NCBI GenBank assembly: GCA_937924495.1
Contig: CALDSS010000156.1
Location: 1-39,900 of the forward strand
Origin: an uncultured Saprospiraceae bacterium
GTDB taxonomy: Bacteria > Bacteroidota > Bacteroidia > Chitinophagales > Saprospiraceae
Length of the DNA: 39,900 bases
Direction: 5' to 3'
Under the pieces are notes generated by a model, which worked only from the letters and a program-made list of their open reading frames with translations, was not told where the DNA came from and searched no databases. Within the stretch, counting starts at the first letter, position 1; each line of letters starts with the position of its first letter. Positions 8,574 to 19,500 of the stretch are shown in pieces. The position numbers and the translations under genes were made by a program.

Positions 8574-9443
8574 TTAATTTATTGGATCGTCATAAAAAGT
8601 AGGCAATTTATCTACTTTCTTTTGCTTGATAATTTTATAGGAAACGTTTCCTCCCACAAAAAAGTAGGTATCATACTTCCTACCGTCTCCTCTTAATTCA
8701 CCAGCCGGATTGTGCTCGTAATTTTCGATAATTTCAGGAGTTCTGAAAGATAAATCAGCTGCAAGCGGATCTTTTTCTCTCAAGACTTCGATATCAGGAT
8801 ACATGGAGCTTACATCGTCTAGATAATCCGTCTTTACATGGCGAAATTTTAACTCCCCAGCAATTGCTAATCGACTGGAAAGATTGAATTGAAATCCCAT
8901 TCCGAAAGGAATAATCATTTCGGTTAGGTCGTAAGGAGACATTTCTGAATTGATATTCTGACCTTCCGTTCCTAATTTTTGTAGTTCTATCATTTGACCT
9001 CCGTGATTGGCTTTTGGATTGAACCGCAGTAGTCCAACTCCTCCAAAAATGTAGGTTCTGGCAAGCGGTTTATTCGCCATTTTACCAAAAGTGGCAATAC
9101 TAATTTGCAACTTGGATGAAAACTCATTCAAATCAGTCTGAAAACTTAAATTTCTGTTTTTAAGATCAGGATCAATTAGATTGGCATCACTCCCCGAAAT
9201 ACGAGAGGTAATGTACTCTGTCTTTAGCCCTATCCATTTGTTGAAATTTAAAGTCACAAAGCCCCCGAAGGCAGAATTAGAATGGTTGGGTTCATAATAC
9301 TCAAATTGCATCTCTCCGAGGTAACTTGATTTACCCGAAAAGAATCCTAATTCCAAACTTTGTGCTTTCCCTGAGTAAACTAGGAAAATAATTGATGCTA
9401 ACGCAAATCCCACTTTGCGTAGATTGGTTTTGTAAAATCTCAT
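8574..9443 (-). CDS. DUF6089-like outer membrane beta-barrel protein
   Basis: 289 residues with an N-terminal signal peptide ending near GKAQ (residues 1-28). The mature part alternates polar and hydrophobic residues typical of an 8-to-10-strand barrel, starting SLELGFFSGKSSYLGEM and including GGFVTLNFNKWIGLKTEY and IPFGMGFQFNLSSRLAIAGELKFRH. The features YLGE, NLSFQTDLNEFSSKLQ and the Y-DDVS-Y-D region are those of the DUF6089 family of Bacteroidota. The role of this family is not established; structural or gliding/secretion-related roles have been suggested for relatives. It stands alone, with a 317-base upstream gap. Confidence 0.8.
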   Translation of the reverse strand: MRFYKTNLRKVGFALASIIFLVYSGKAQSLELGFFSGKSSYLGEMQFEYYEPNHSNSAFGGFVTLNFNKWIGLKTEYITSRISGSDANLIDPDLKNRNLSFQTDLNEFSSKLQISIATFGKMANKPLARTYIFGGVGLLRFNPKANHGGQMIELQKLGTEGQNINSEMSPYDLTEMIIPFGMGFQFNLSSRLAIAGELKFRHVKTDYLDDVSSMYPDIEVLREKDPLAADLSFRTPEIIENYEHNPAGELRGDGRKYDTYFFVGGNVSYKIIKQKKVDKLPTFYDDPIN

Positions 9444-9760
9444 GGTACGTTTACTGCTTATTTTAGGTTAATACAAAAAGCAATCCATCTATCGACAGAT
9501 AAATTTTTAAGCAGACTTATACTTCTTTGGATGTTTCAGAAATAGCACAAAAGGAGGGTCGTGCTTTTCAGAGAGGATAAAGGTTATTTATTCCTTCAAA
9601 AGTAGGAGGTTTTACAAGGTAGTGTCAAGCACTTAAATTTTGCTTTGAAAGACGCAAAATATGAAAAAATAATGTTATAAATTTAATATGATAAGAGTCA
9701 AAGCTTTACATGGGAAGAATATATTTAATATGACAGTCAATTATATTTGTTAAAGTTTTA
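9444..9760. other. Intergenic region with a short palindrome
   Basis: 317 bases between tilS and the barrel gene, both on the minus strand, so it holds the tilS 3' end and the barrel promoter. The only clear structure is the inverted repeat ATTTTGC (9637-9643), 10-base spacer, GCAAAAT (9654-9660). It has no T run, so an operator is as likely as a weak terminator. I found no exact TAnnTTTG box on the minus strand and no credible open frame. Confidence 0.35.
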
Positions 9761-11080
9761 TCATGAAAATTTAAATGTATAGATATGTGTAGTTGAAGAG
9801 GAGACCTTAAAATTTTCGTCGATTCTATATCCAATTACCCAGCAAATCTTTCCTTCTGATTTTAGAACACGTACTTTTTCTTTTTCGAATCTATCAATTT
9901 TTAAATCAGAAAGAAAGTCTTTTACTTTTTTAGATTTTCCATTCATTCCAAAAGGGAAAAATCTATCACCAGCCTTCCAGCTTTCAATAGTTAATGGGAA
10001 TTTTAATTTTTCAGCATCTAAAATCGCGAGCTTGGGATTGGTGGTAATCGCTTGATTTTCAATAGGTCTCTCCTCTGAAGCAGCTAAAGTTTTTCCGTTA
10101 AACTTAACTTTGGAATTTGAGAAAAGCTCAATTTTTAATCTTTCCAATTCGTCAATCTTAGAAATAATAAAAGTAGAGCGGTCATTTAGCAACCTGTGAG
10201 ATGAGGAGTAAAAAATCGCTCCTGGCTGCTTATTATTTTTTGAAAGAATATCTTTTGTTTGTGAAAAATTAAAACCAAACTGTCTAATTAGTTCATAAAA
10301 TATGGAGGTAGGTTGTGGCAGTTCAAATAATTTTATTTTGATGATGTGAATATTTCCATCCTTTTTCAAGCAAATTTCATCTTTTACTTTTTTGATGAAA
10401 AATTGAAAAATTTCATTCGTAGATTCTAATCTTTCAATTGAATTAAAAAAGTTGTTTTCAAATCCAGAATTGAGTTCTTTAAACTTTGGAATCACTTCAT
10501 TCCGAAGATAATTTCGACTGTATTTGTTAGATGAATTTGAGGCATCTTCTCTAAATGTGATCTTATTATCTTTGGCATAATCCAAAATTTCATTTTTAAA
10601 GAAGGGTAGAAGCGGTCGAATAATTTTTCCTTGTTTCTTTTTAATTCCAGTCAGACCATTAAGCCCTGTTCCTCTTGAAAAATTAAAAAGCACGGTTTCA
10701 ATAGAATCGTTTTTATGATGAGCGGTAGCAACAAAATTATAACCCTGTTTTTTACACACTTTATCGAAAAACGTATATCTCAAATCTCTGGCAGTTTCTT
10801 GGATTCCGATCTTCTGCTCCTTACTTATTTTTTGGGTTTCAAACCTTTTTTTATAAAATGAAATTTGATTGACAGCGCACCAGTTTTCTACTAAATTTTC
10901 ATCTTCATCAGATTCTTCCGCCCGTAAAGCGTAATTGCAATGCGCTACTCCGAAACTTCTTCCTGATTTCAAAAACAGATCTGCCAAAACCATACTATCA
11001 ACGCCTCCACTTACCGCCAACAATATTCGATTGTCAGCTGTCGCTAATTTATTAAGATTGGATAAAAATAGATTTGTCAA
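9761..11080 (-). CDS. tilS: tRNA(Ile)-lysidine synthase
   Basis: 439 residues. The PP-loop SGGVDS is at 24-29 (LLAVSGGVDSMVLADLF), followed by the TilS signatures FVATAHHKNDSIETVLFN and FSRGTGLNGLTGI, then PLL and RNYLRNEVIP. The C-terminal part (about 330-439) ends with the small TilS C-terminal domain (GDRFFPFGMNGKSKKVKDFLSD). The enzyme adds lysine to C34 of tRNA-Ile(CAU) so that it decodes AUA, and is essential. The start is TTG at 11080; no in-frame ATG lies upstream before a stop or downstream before the PP-loop. It begins only 11 bases after the ABC-F stop, so the two genes are co-transcribed. Confidence 0.93.
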   Translation of the reverse strand: MTNLFLSNLNKLATADNRILLAVSGGVDSMVLADLFLKSGRSFGVAHCNYALRAEESDEDENLVENWCAVNQISFYKKRFETQKISKEQKIGIQETARDLRYTFFDKVCKKQGYNFVATAHHKNDSIETVLFNFSRGTGLNGLTGIKKKQGKIIRPLLPFFKNEILDYAKDNKITFREDASNSSNKYSRNYLRNEVIPKFKELNSGFENNFFNSIERLESTNEIFQFFIKKVKDEICLKKDGNIHIIKIKLFELPQPTSIFYELIRQFGFNFSQTKDILSKNNKQPGAIFYSSSHRLLNDRSTFIISKIDELERLKIELFSNSKVKFNGKTLAASEERPIENQAITTNPKLAILDAEKLKFPLTIESWKAGDRFFPFGMNGKSKKVKDFLSDLKIDRFEKEKVRVLKSEGKICWVIGYRIDENFKVSSSTTHIYTFKFS

Positions 11081-11091
11081 AAAGGAATATT

Positions 11092-12999
11092 TTATTCAAA
11101 TTTCTCAAGGTCAACTTGAGCTTCTTCCCAAGTCGTCATCGCTTTTTCAAGATCAACTTTAGCTTGCTCATAATCCGCCATAACTTTGGAAGCATTTGGT
11201 GATTCATAAAAGGATTGCGCTCCCATTTTCGTTTCAAAATCAGCTATTTTTTGTTCTAATTTTGAAATTTTATTTTCAGAATTTTGAACAGCTCTTTGGA
11301 GTTTTTTTCGTTCAGAAAACTCCTCATTCGTAAGCGCTTTTGCTTCTTGCTTAGATTGATTCTTTTTCAATTCAACTTCACGCATATTCTCCAATTTTCT
11401 CTTCTCAAGAAAATATTCAATATCACCAAGATGCTCGTAAAGTTTTTTGTCTCTGAATTCAATCGTTTTATCTGTCAAAGATTTTAGGAAATCACGATCG
11501 TGCGACACCACAATCAAAGTTCCAGCGTAATCCATGATAGCCTGTTTCAAAACATCTTTTGAAATCATGTCTAAGTGGTTGGTAGGCTCATCCATCACCA
11601 TTAAATTAATGGGACGCAACATCATGCAAGCTAATGCTAACCGCGCGCGCTCACCACCAGACAAAACAGAAACTTTTTTCTCAACATCTTCACCACTAAA
11701 CATAAATGAGCCCAATATTTTTCTCAGCTTGGTACGCATTTCGGCAGGGGAGTTATCCTCCATTGTTTCCAATAAAGTCTTTTTCGGATCTAAGGTGTCA
11801 GATTGATTTTGAGCATAATATCCGAGGTGTACATTATGACCCCATTTTACTTCGCCTGCAGATGATTTTATTTTTTCAATTAGAATTTTGGCTAAGGTAG
11901 TTTTGCCTTGACCGTTTTGCCCCACGAAAGATACTCGCTCACCCCTCTCGATTTGAAAATCAATATTTTTCAAAACATCTAATTCGCCATAAGATTTCGA
12001 CAAATTTTTAGCTTCGATCACGATTCCACCGGACCGTGGTGGCTCAGGAAATCTCAAATTCATGGCAGCAGTATCTTCAGAGGCTACCTCAACTCTTTCC
12101 ATTTTATTGAGCTGCTTTTGCATAGATTGAGCAAGGCTCGTTTTGGTGGCCTTAGCCATAAATCGAGTAATTGTTCTTTCTTTCTGCGCAATGACCTTTT
12201 GCTGATTTTTAAAGGCATTCATTTGCTTCTCCCGACGTTCAGCCCTTTGACTCATTGCTTTGGTATAGGGAGCTTTATAATCGTATAAATTTCCCAATTC
12301 GATTTCTAAAGTTCTCTTGGTTACATTGTTCAAAAATTCCTTGTCGTGAGAAATCGTAATCACAACTCCTGAGTAATCTTTTAAGAAATTTTCTAACCAA
12401 ATAATTGATTCAATATCAAGGTGATTGGTAGGCTCATCCAGTAGCAAATAATCTGGACGTTGTAAAAGCATTTTAGCTAATTCGATACGCATCTGCCAAC
12501 CACCACTAAATTCATCCGTCAATCTGTTGAAATCCTTTTGCTTAAAACCAAGGCCTTTCAAGACCTTTTCAGTGTTGGCTTCCATATTGCTTCCTCCAAG
12601 CATCTCAAAACGAGTGCTCAAATCAGCATGATCGATTAAAATATTTGAATAGGCGTCCGATTCGTAATCGGTTCGTTCGGTCATTTGTTTTGTGAGCACT
12701 TCGAGCTTTTGCTCAATCTCACGAAGTTCCTCAAAGCAAGAGAGTGTTTCATCCATGACGGTTTTGCCTAATGGAATATTCATCTCTTGATGAAGGTAAC
12801 CGATTGTAGTATTATTAGGTCGGTCTATGTTGCCCTTATGAGGAGATTGGATTCCTCCAATGATTTTAAAGAGGGTAGATTTTCCAGCTCCGTTTCTACC
12901 AATTAGGCCAATTTTTTCCCTAACAGATATGCTTACTGAAATATCATTCAAGAGCACTCGATCTCCGTATTTTACAAAAATATTTGTCAGATTAAGCAT
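11092..12999 (-). CDS. ABC-F family ATPase
   Basis: 635 residues with two ABC cassettes and no membrane segments. Cassette 1: Walker A GRNGAGKST (34-42), signature FSGGWQMR, Walker B plus LLLDEPTNHLD. Cassette 2: Walker A GQNGQGKTT, signature LSGGERARLALA, Walker B MVMDEPTNHLD. Between them lies the P-site tRNA interaction motif linker (FMAKATKTSLAQSMQKQL), close to the YheS/YdiF type. The C-terminus (about 545-635) is a charged coiled coil. ABC-F proteins bind the ribosomal E site and relieve stalls, and some give antibiotic protection. The subclass cannot be fixed here. A compact structured RNA with an intrinsic terminator lies 53 bases before the ATG, suggesting attenuation control. Confidence 0.92.
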   Translation of the reverse strand: MLNLTNIFVKYGDRVLLNDISVSISVREKIGLIGRNGAGKSTLFKIIGGIQSPHKGNIDRPNNTTIGYLHQEMNIPLGKTVMDETLSCFEELREIEQKLEVLTKQMTERTDYESDAYSNILIDHADLSTRFEMLGGSNMEANTEKVLKGLGFKQKDFNRLTDEFSGGWQMRIELAKMLLQRPDYLLLDEPTNHLDIESIIWLENFLKDYSGVVITISHDKEFLNNVTKRTLEIELGNLYDYKAPYTKAMSQRAERREKQMNAFKNQQKVIAQKERTITRFMAKATKTSLAQSMQKQLNKMERVEVASEDTAAMNLRFPEPPRSGGIVIEAKNLSKSYGELDVLKNIDFQIERGERVSFVGQNGQGKTTLAKILIEKIKSSAGEVKWGHNVHLGYYAQNQSDTLDPKKTLLETMEDNSPAEMRTKLRKILGSFMFSGEDVEKKVSVLSGGERARLALACMMLRPINLMVMDEPTNHLDMISKDVLKQAIMDYAGTLIVVSHDRDFLKSLTDKTIEFRDKKLYEHLGDIEYFLEKRKLENMREVELKKNQSKQEAKALTNEEFSERKKLQRAVQNSENKISKLEQKIADFETKMGAQSFYESPNASKVMADYEQAKVDLEKAMTTWEEAQVDLEKFE

Positions 13000-13052
13000 T
13001 TACTTTTTTTTGGCCGCAAATATAGATGAATTTATCGATTGGTATCAAGATC

Positions 13053-13088
13053 AAAAAAGGCCACCCCTTTCCCCAAAAGAGTGGCCTT
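13053..13088 (-). terminator. Intrinsic terminator inside the ABC-F 5' leader
   Basis: On the minus strand, stem AAGGCCAC (13088-13081) pairs with GTGGCCTT (13064-13057), with an inner 4-bp helix, and is followed by a T run (13058-13053). There is no T run on the plus strand, so it acts only on minus-strand transcripts. It lies 53 bases before the ABC-F ATG, and no annotated gene ends just before it. Confidence 0.75.
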
Positions 13089-13190
13089 AACTATAAATTA
13101 TTCTAACTTTCGTCAGAAAAAATTTCGTACTAATTGGCTTTCAACAAACAGCATTTAGTACCCTGGAAAAATTCTTAAATGTTTGATCAT
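13053..13190 (-). ncRNA. Candidate structured leader RNA or sRNA upstream of the ABC-F gene
   Basis: Three hairpins follow one another on the minus strand. Hairpin 1: GTACTAA (13161-13155) with TTAGTAC (13133-13127), a perfect 7 bp, with an inner GCT-TT helix. Hairpin 2: TTCTGAC (13118-13112) with GTTAGAA (13107-13101) closing a GAAA tetraloop, extended by AAATT/AATTT. Hairpin 3: the terminator at 13088-13057. An 11-codon frame (ATG at 13190, MIKHLRIFPGY, TAA at 13157-13155) stops inside the first arm of hairpin 1. A near-match -7 box, CATCTTTG, lies at 13215-13208. It is either an attenuating leader of the ABC-F gene or a free small RNA ending at the terminator. It does not match any RNA family I recognise. 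Confidence 0.5.
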
Positions 13191-13424
13191 TACTTTAAAT
13201 GATAGTACAAAGATGTAGCATATTAGAGTTGATTAAAAGAACAAAAATCGATAAAAATTGAAAATAAAATTATGATTATATTTTATAATTAATTGATAAT
13301 CAATAAGTTATGAAAAATATACTGTCAAAAAGTTGAAAATAAATTTAGTTTTTGGAGAAAAAAAATTCATTATTTTTTGAAAATATTCACACTTCGTAGT
13401 GTGGTTTTAACTAAAATTAATTTT

Positions 13425-13503
13425 TGCGGATTTTTTATTCAAATGAATGAGCGGTTGAACAAAAAAAATCCGCACCTTAATTAAAAGATGCGGATTTTTT
13501 TTT
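13425..13503. terminator. Terminator of the giant protein gene, with a third copy of the stem arm
   Basis: AAAAAAATCCGCA (13462-13474) pairs with TGCGGATTTTTTT (13489-13501), giving a strong hairpin flanked by A/T runs 30 bases beyond the stop at 13531. An additional copy of TGCGGATTTTTT at 13425-13436 can pair with the same central arm, so two mutually exclusive hairpins are possible. The remaining intergenic part (13204-13424) is AT-rich and holds only a small hairpin, CACACT-TCGT-AGTGTG, at 13388-13403. Confidence 0.75.
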
Positions 13504-13530
13504 AAAGAATATATTCCTTCTTTAAAAGCC

Positions 13531-16500
13531 CTATTGCTTGATTATTCTATCGTAATAGATGTTTCCATCAATTAAAAACCTTAGCGTGTAAACCCCAGGA
13601 GTGAAGTGTTCTAAAGAAATTGAATTTGCCTCTGGTATTGTTTGTTGAAGCATCTTGCCATCTGAGCTTAAAATTTCCACCTGTTCTACCTTCTGGTCTT
13701 TATCCAAATCAAAATAAACCAATTCTTTGGTTGGGTTAGGATATACTTCTAATTTACCAATTGCGGTATTAATTGTACTTGACATTGTAAAGTCTAAAGT
13801 CGAGACAGAGCCATTTATTGGAACTGTAAGTTCATCTTTATTGATAGAAACTATACCGTCCACTTCCATATCAATAGAACCTTGACGTTGTACAATATCA
13901 TCAATAATTATGATACCGTCCAATTCTGCCACCAAACCGAAGTCAGTTACATTTTCCTGATTAATTCTAGACATTCCTACATGAGCCACTCCTTCATTCC
14001 CAAAAATTCTATCTACTGTAATCAGATCTTCTCCCACTTCACCAAACCAACTTGGTGGATATTTTATATTTAATAATTGAAATTGATTTTCATCAAATCG
14101 TAAGTTGAAAGCTAATCCATATAAATTGAATACTTGATTATCTGCCTCACCTAACATCAATCGCATTGTAAATGGCGTGTTTGGTTCGATGGTGGATGGA
14201 TCAGGATACTCAATGTACATCCTTGGTGCGCTGACAGGTGGTATCTCTGGTGGAAATTCAACTATAGGTTCATTGAAGGAGCCATAATTTCCGTCAATTA
14301 CCAAAAGGTCATTTATGTCAATTATTCCATCTCCATTACAATCTCCGTGTTTGTAATTTTGAAATCTACCAAAAAACCGCAACCAATCATCAGCGGGTAA
14401 TTCCTCCCAATTTGTGGAAATCATGTCACGTGAGGGCCCTTGAGTACCATAAGCAACGCCTAAATTTAGAACATCAAGATTACTTACGAGATTATCAAGA
14501 TTGATATCTCCTGGCCAAACAGAATTGGTAATCTCACACCCGTTGTAGCATATATTATCGATACTTAAATTATCTCCACCAATTCTAACATTATTAATAA
14601 AACCTTTTAATTTTATACTTCCTTCTCTTGAATTGGTTGGAAAAATCTCGACTATTACTGCATCGGCTATTTCAAATGGTAGTTCTTCAAAATTTGAAAA
14701 AATTCTTGTTGGTTGGCCATTAATGCTTATGTTATTAAAATCTCCTTCTTGGAAGTAGTTTATAGTCACCTCTCTACAAGGCGAACTCGTAAAATCTGGG
14801 AACTCAAATTCAACAGTTGAATTTATGGTTGTTAATTGAACGCCATAGGAAGCGTCAAAAAATGCACTAGATTCTTCAATAAAAACAGAATCTTTTTTTA
14901 TACTTCCATCTTCACCAAACAAGAAGTTAGTAGTAACCAGAACATTATTTTCGAGAATGACGGTATCAAAAATGGATTCATTCAAATCAAAAGATAACCC
15001 AGCTGGTAAGGCATCAAATTCAATACAATCGCCATCACATTCTGGGGTAGGGAAAAATGAAGAAGCACAACAAGTGTGACTACCTGAAAAACATACTCTA
15101 ACCGCATCAAATGGATTTCCGTTTATTTCGAAATTAGGGATAGTGAGTGGTAAATCAGATAAACTATATATTCCAAATAGACCACGCGTAGTATGTAATT
15201 CAAAGGTATTTGAAATTGGGTTTTGAAAATCAAAATCTACTCCGACCATATAAGTTCCGTCTCCATTACAATCTCCTAATTCAACGTTTAAATTTGTAAT
15301 GTTACAATCAAATTCGTTGCAATCAATTGAACCAATGGAGGTGAAATTTAAACAATCAGGATTATCATTATCAATGACAATGAATTCATATTCTGTATTT
15401 CCGTCGCCGACAAAAGGGCCTAATTGCACAGTTGGGTCACTATAATCAAAAAGACCATAAATCATCCCGTTTCCTCTTACCGTAAAACCGCTATTTCCTA
15501 CATCCTCAAACTCAAATCGAAGGTCAACAAAGAATTCTCCATCCGCATTGCAATCAGTTGGATTTGCGGAAAGATTAAAAATTCTACAATTGTTGGTTTC
15601 GCATTCTACTGGCCCTACTGTAGTTTCAATAAAACAGTCCGAGTCACCATTGTCAGTGATTTGGAATTCGTAAACCGAGGTACCATCACCTGAGAAAGGA
15701 CCGAGTAGGGTAGGAATATCAGTATCATAAGAATAGGAACCATAATTAATCCCATTTCCTCTAATGCTAAAGCCACTATTACTTCCGTTTTGTGCATCAA
15801 AACCGACCCACACTGTGAAGTTTCCGTCACTATCACAGTCGGTAATTGGAGTAGTGAGATTCAAAAACTCGCAAGGCAAACAATTAACTGGCCCTACTTT
15901 AGTGGAGGCGTTACATTCAGAATCTTCAAGGTCTAAAACGGCGACATTATAAACAGATACATTATTGCCCGGAAATGAGCCTAAGGCTATAGGCTGTGGA
16001 ACGTTGTATGGGAAAGAACCCGCTGATATGCCGTTTACAGTAACCCGAAAACCTGATTGGTTTGTGTTATCAAAATCAAATTCAAGAGCCAAATCAAAAT
16101 TACCTAAACTATCACATGCAGTTACACTCGTCTTTAGATTTGTTATGTTGCAACTGTCTCCGCAAAAACTTACTGGAATGGTTAATGGTAATGAACAATC
16201 TGGATTATCTAAATCAGTAATTGTCAAGTTTTGGGTGGTTGCACCATCTCCAACGAATGGCCCAATCCTAACTGGAAGGGAGGCATACGTATAAATGTCC
16301 CCATTCAACATAAAGGCAGAACCTGTATTGTGATATTCAAAATCAATGATAGCATCAAACATGCCTTGATTGTCACATATAGTTTCAATTATCTCAGGAC
16401 TGTTTAATTCGCATGGAGGCACACAATCTGGCCCATCTACAACAAATTGAAGAGTACAATCACTTCTATTTTGATCAGTAATTGTATAGGTGTAGGATTG

Positions 16501-19500
16501 ATCATCTCCTGGAAAGTTGCCGAAAACCAAAGGCATTTCTTCATAATTATAAACTTGCGAAAAACCGTTTCCTTCTAATAAAAATGACTCTCCTGCGTTT
16601 TCGTAACTAAACTCTAGATTGATAGAGTAATTTTGATTTGCATCGCAAACAGTAGGCGAGGCTTCAATATTTGAAAGTTCACATAAGCAATCTACAGCAA
16701 GGACAGTAAACTCTAGTCGGCAAGCTGGTGATTCAAAATCAGAAATTGAAAAAGCGTAATTGGTAACGTCATCGCCATTAAATGGCCCTACAGTTATAGG
16801 TAAATCTATATAGGAATATTTTGCTTGAAAACCATTGGCTCCTATCAATTCTAAATTGAATGAATCAGAAGCAAAGTTTTGGCGAAAACCAAGTTGAAAA
16901 GTAAAATTCCCATCTGGATCACAATCATTTTGCGTTATTTGTAGATCCCGTAAATCACAGGGAGGTGTGCAAATTGGACTTTCTACACTTCCTTGTAACC
17001 GACAATCGTTATCATCAGAATCTATTATTTCAAAATCAATTTGGCTGCCGTCTCCGTCAAAAGGTCCAAGTATTAGATTAAGGTCAGCGTAATTGAAATT
17101 ACCTAAAGAATTACCATCTTGAATTAATTCAAATTCATTGGATGCGTCTCTATGCTGAAAACTTAATTCTAATTCATATTGCTGACTTTGATCACAAGGA
17201 AATGGAGTGGCTTTGAAATCCCAAAGCTGGCATTCTATTACGACGCAATCCGGCGATTGAAAAGAAATAGATGTATTGCAATTCAAATCAATTTTGTCTG
17301 CAACTGAAACATTTAATACGGATCCATTTCCGGGAAAAGGTCCGATGGTTCTTCTTGTTTGATCTACTGAAAAAGTGCCGTACTCAGCTCCATTTATAGA
17401 AACGAGAAAGGAATCAGAAACAGAATTTAATAAGTCAAAATCAATATCCATTAAGAAGTTTCCGTCAGGATCGCAAGCTTGAGGTTGAGCGATCAGGTTC
17501 GCCATTGAACATGGGAGAGGGCAAAAAGGCGCCTGATAACTCCCGCCAATTCTACAATCCAAATCGGCTCCATCTCTTATTTCTACGTCGTTAGTTTGAT
17601 TGTTTCCACTTAATGGACCAATATCTAACGGCAGTTGGGAGTAGTTATAATTTCCTTCTAAAGTTCCATTTAGATATAAACTAAATATATTGGAAGTGCT
17701 ATTTTCTACGGTCGCATCAACAGTTAAAATATACGCTCCATTATTATCACAAATGGATGGTTCGAGAATTAAAGCCTTAATTTCACAAGGAGGGATACAA
17801 TTTTCTTCAATAAATTGCCCATTTGCTCCGCAATCGAAATCTAACACGTCTCTAACATTAAATCTCATTTGCTCTCCATCAGCGAAATAAGGCCCGACAG
17901 TTAATGGTAGATTCGAGTAAGAAAACCTGTTTAGCAAAAGACCATTTACAAAAAGTGAGAAGGAATCTACTACGGAATTTTGAACTCGAAAATCTACTTC
18001 AACAAAATAATTTCCATCTTGGTCACAATCACTGACATCTAAAGTAAACTCAGAAATCTCGCAAGATGGGGGAGGAGGACATAGGTATTGTAGCGTAGTG
18101 TCAACTACACAAAATCCATATTTAACGCTTCTGATTTCAACTGTATAGCCGTTCAAAGTACTACCATCAAATCCACCAACCAATATTCCATCGGTAGCTA
18201 AGCTGGCCAAATCTAAAAACCGTAATTCAGCATATTTTTGATTATTGATAATAATGTAAAAAGTGTCAGTTGGGATAGCATCAATTTCAGCATTAATCAG
18301 AAAATTAAACTCTTGATCATTGTTGCAAGCTTGTGGTTCAACTTTAAAATTTGATATTTTACAATCATTGCAAACATTAGAAACTAAAGCAGATGCAAGA
18401 CAACTAGGGTTATCCAGATCGTTAATCTGAATATTTATTTCTGTATTGCTATTTTTTGGAAGGTTATTTAAAGTTAGTGGTATTGCATTATATGGAAAGA
18501 AACCAACGTTTTCTCCATCTATCCAAAGCTCAAAAAAGATGCTTTCCTGATTTTCATATTCAAATTCAATTTTCAAGCTATAATCGAAATCTGAGCAGTC
18601 AACCACCTCCGCTTCTACATCAGAAATAGTACAAGGATTAGGATTGCAATTTGGGCTACTTAAATCAAAAGCTGCCGAACAATCTGAATTTATTACATCG
18701 ATTATCGTAATTTGAAAATCATCGGTCAAAGTTCCGTCAAATGGCCCTATCTGAAATTGCTGAATATTGGATGAATAATTTTCAGTAGTCTGAAGAACAC
18801 CATTTACAAAAATGATAAAACTGTTTCCTAATGGGTTGTTTGCATTTAATTCTAAGTCAATAATAAACATCCCATCAGGGTCGCAAGCAGATGCTATTGC
18901 GCTTAAGATTTCTATTTCGCATTGTGGAATAGAACACGGATTTGGAATTTGGATGAATGTACAACAATCGGGATTCGGGTTGTTGGTTTCGCATACCTCA
19001 ATTTCGAGGTTTGCAGTTGTCTGAATAGGAATGTTTGTGAAAAGCAAAGAATCGGCGACCATGTTCGACCCAACTGGGCTGCCATTCACCGAAACCTTTA
19101 CTTCTACTGGATTGTTCGTGGGATCAAAATTTAATTGTAAGTCAAAGTTCGTGGGAGTACAATCTATTGCTTTTGCTTGGAAATTTGGGACATAACAAAC
19201 TGAATCACAATTGATTACAAGTATTGTCGAGTCACTACAACCCAAGCTGTCTAATCCTACAATTGAAACATTTATCGTGTCACTTAAATTAAGACAATTG
19301 AAATTTTGACGAATTGGTAGAGCTCTATATCTGAAGGTATCAATCAATTCCGAGTTTAAAAACAATTCAAACCTTCCACTTGTATCGGCAGGTTGAGTAA
19401 GGTCAATTTCGAAGGAATAATCTCCATTTTGATCAGGAATTGAATTTAATGTGGCTGATAAGTTTGATGGACAATTTCTACATGGCGTGGCGAAATGAAT

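Noticed and set aside
9490-9760. Similar AATATGA-type stretches near 9687 and 9725
   Set aside because: Short, AT-rich and imperfect; likely chance.
12860-13090. Plus-strand frame of 76 codons overlapping the ABC-F start and leader
   Set aside because: Mostly antisense to the Walker A region of the ABC-F gene, with no independent support.
13308-13370. 20-codon minus-strand frame (MNFFSPKTKF...) in the gap before the ABC-F gene
   Set aside because: Chance level in AT-rich DNA, low-complexity Phe-rich product, and far from the structured leader.
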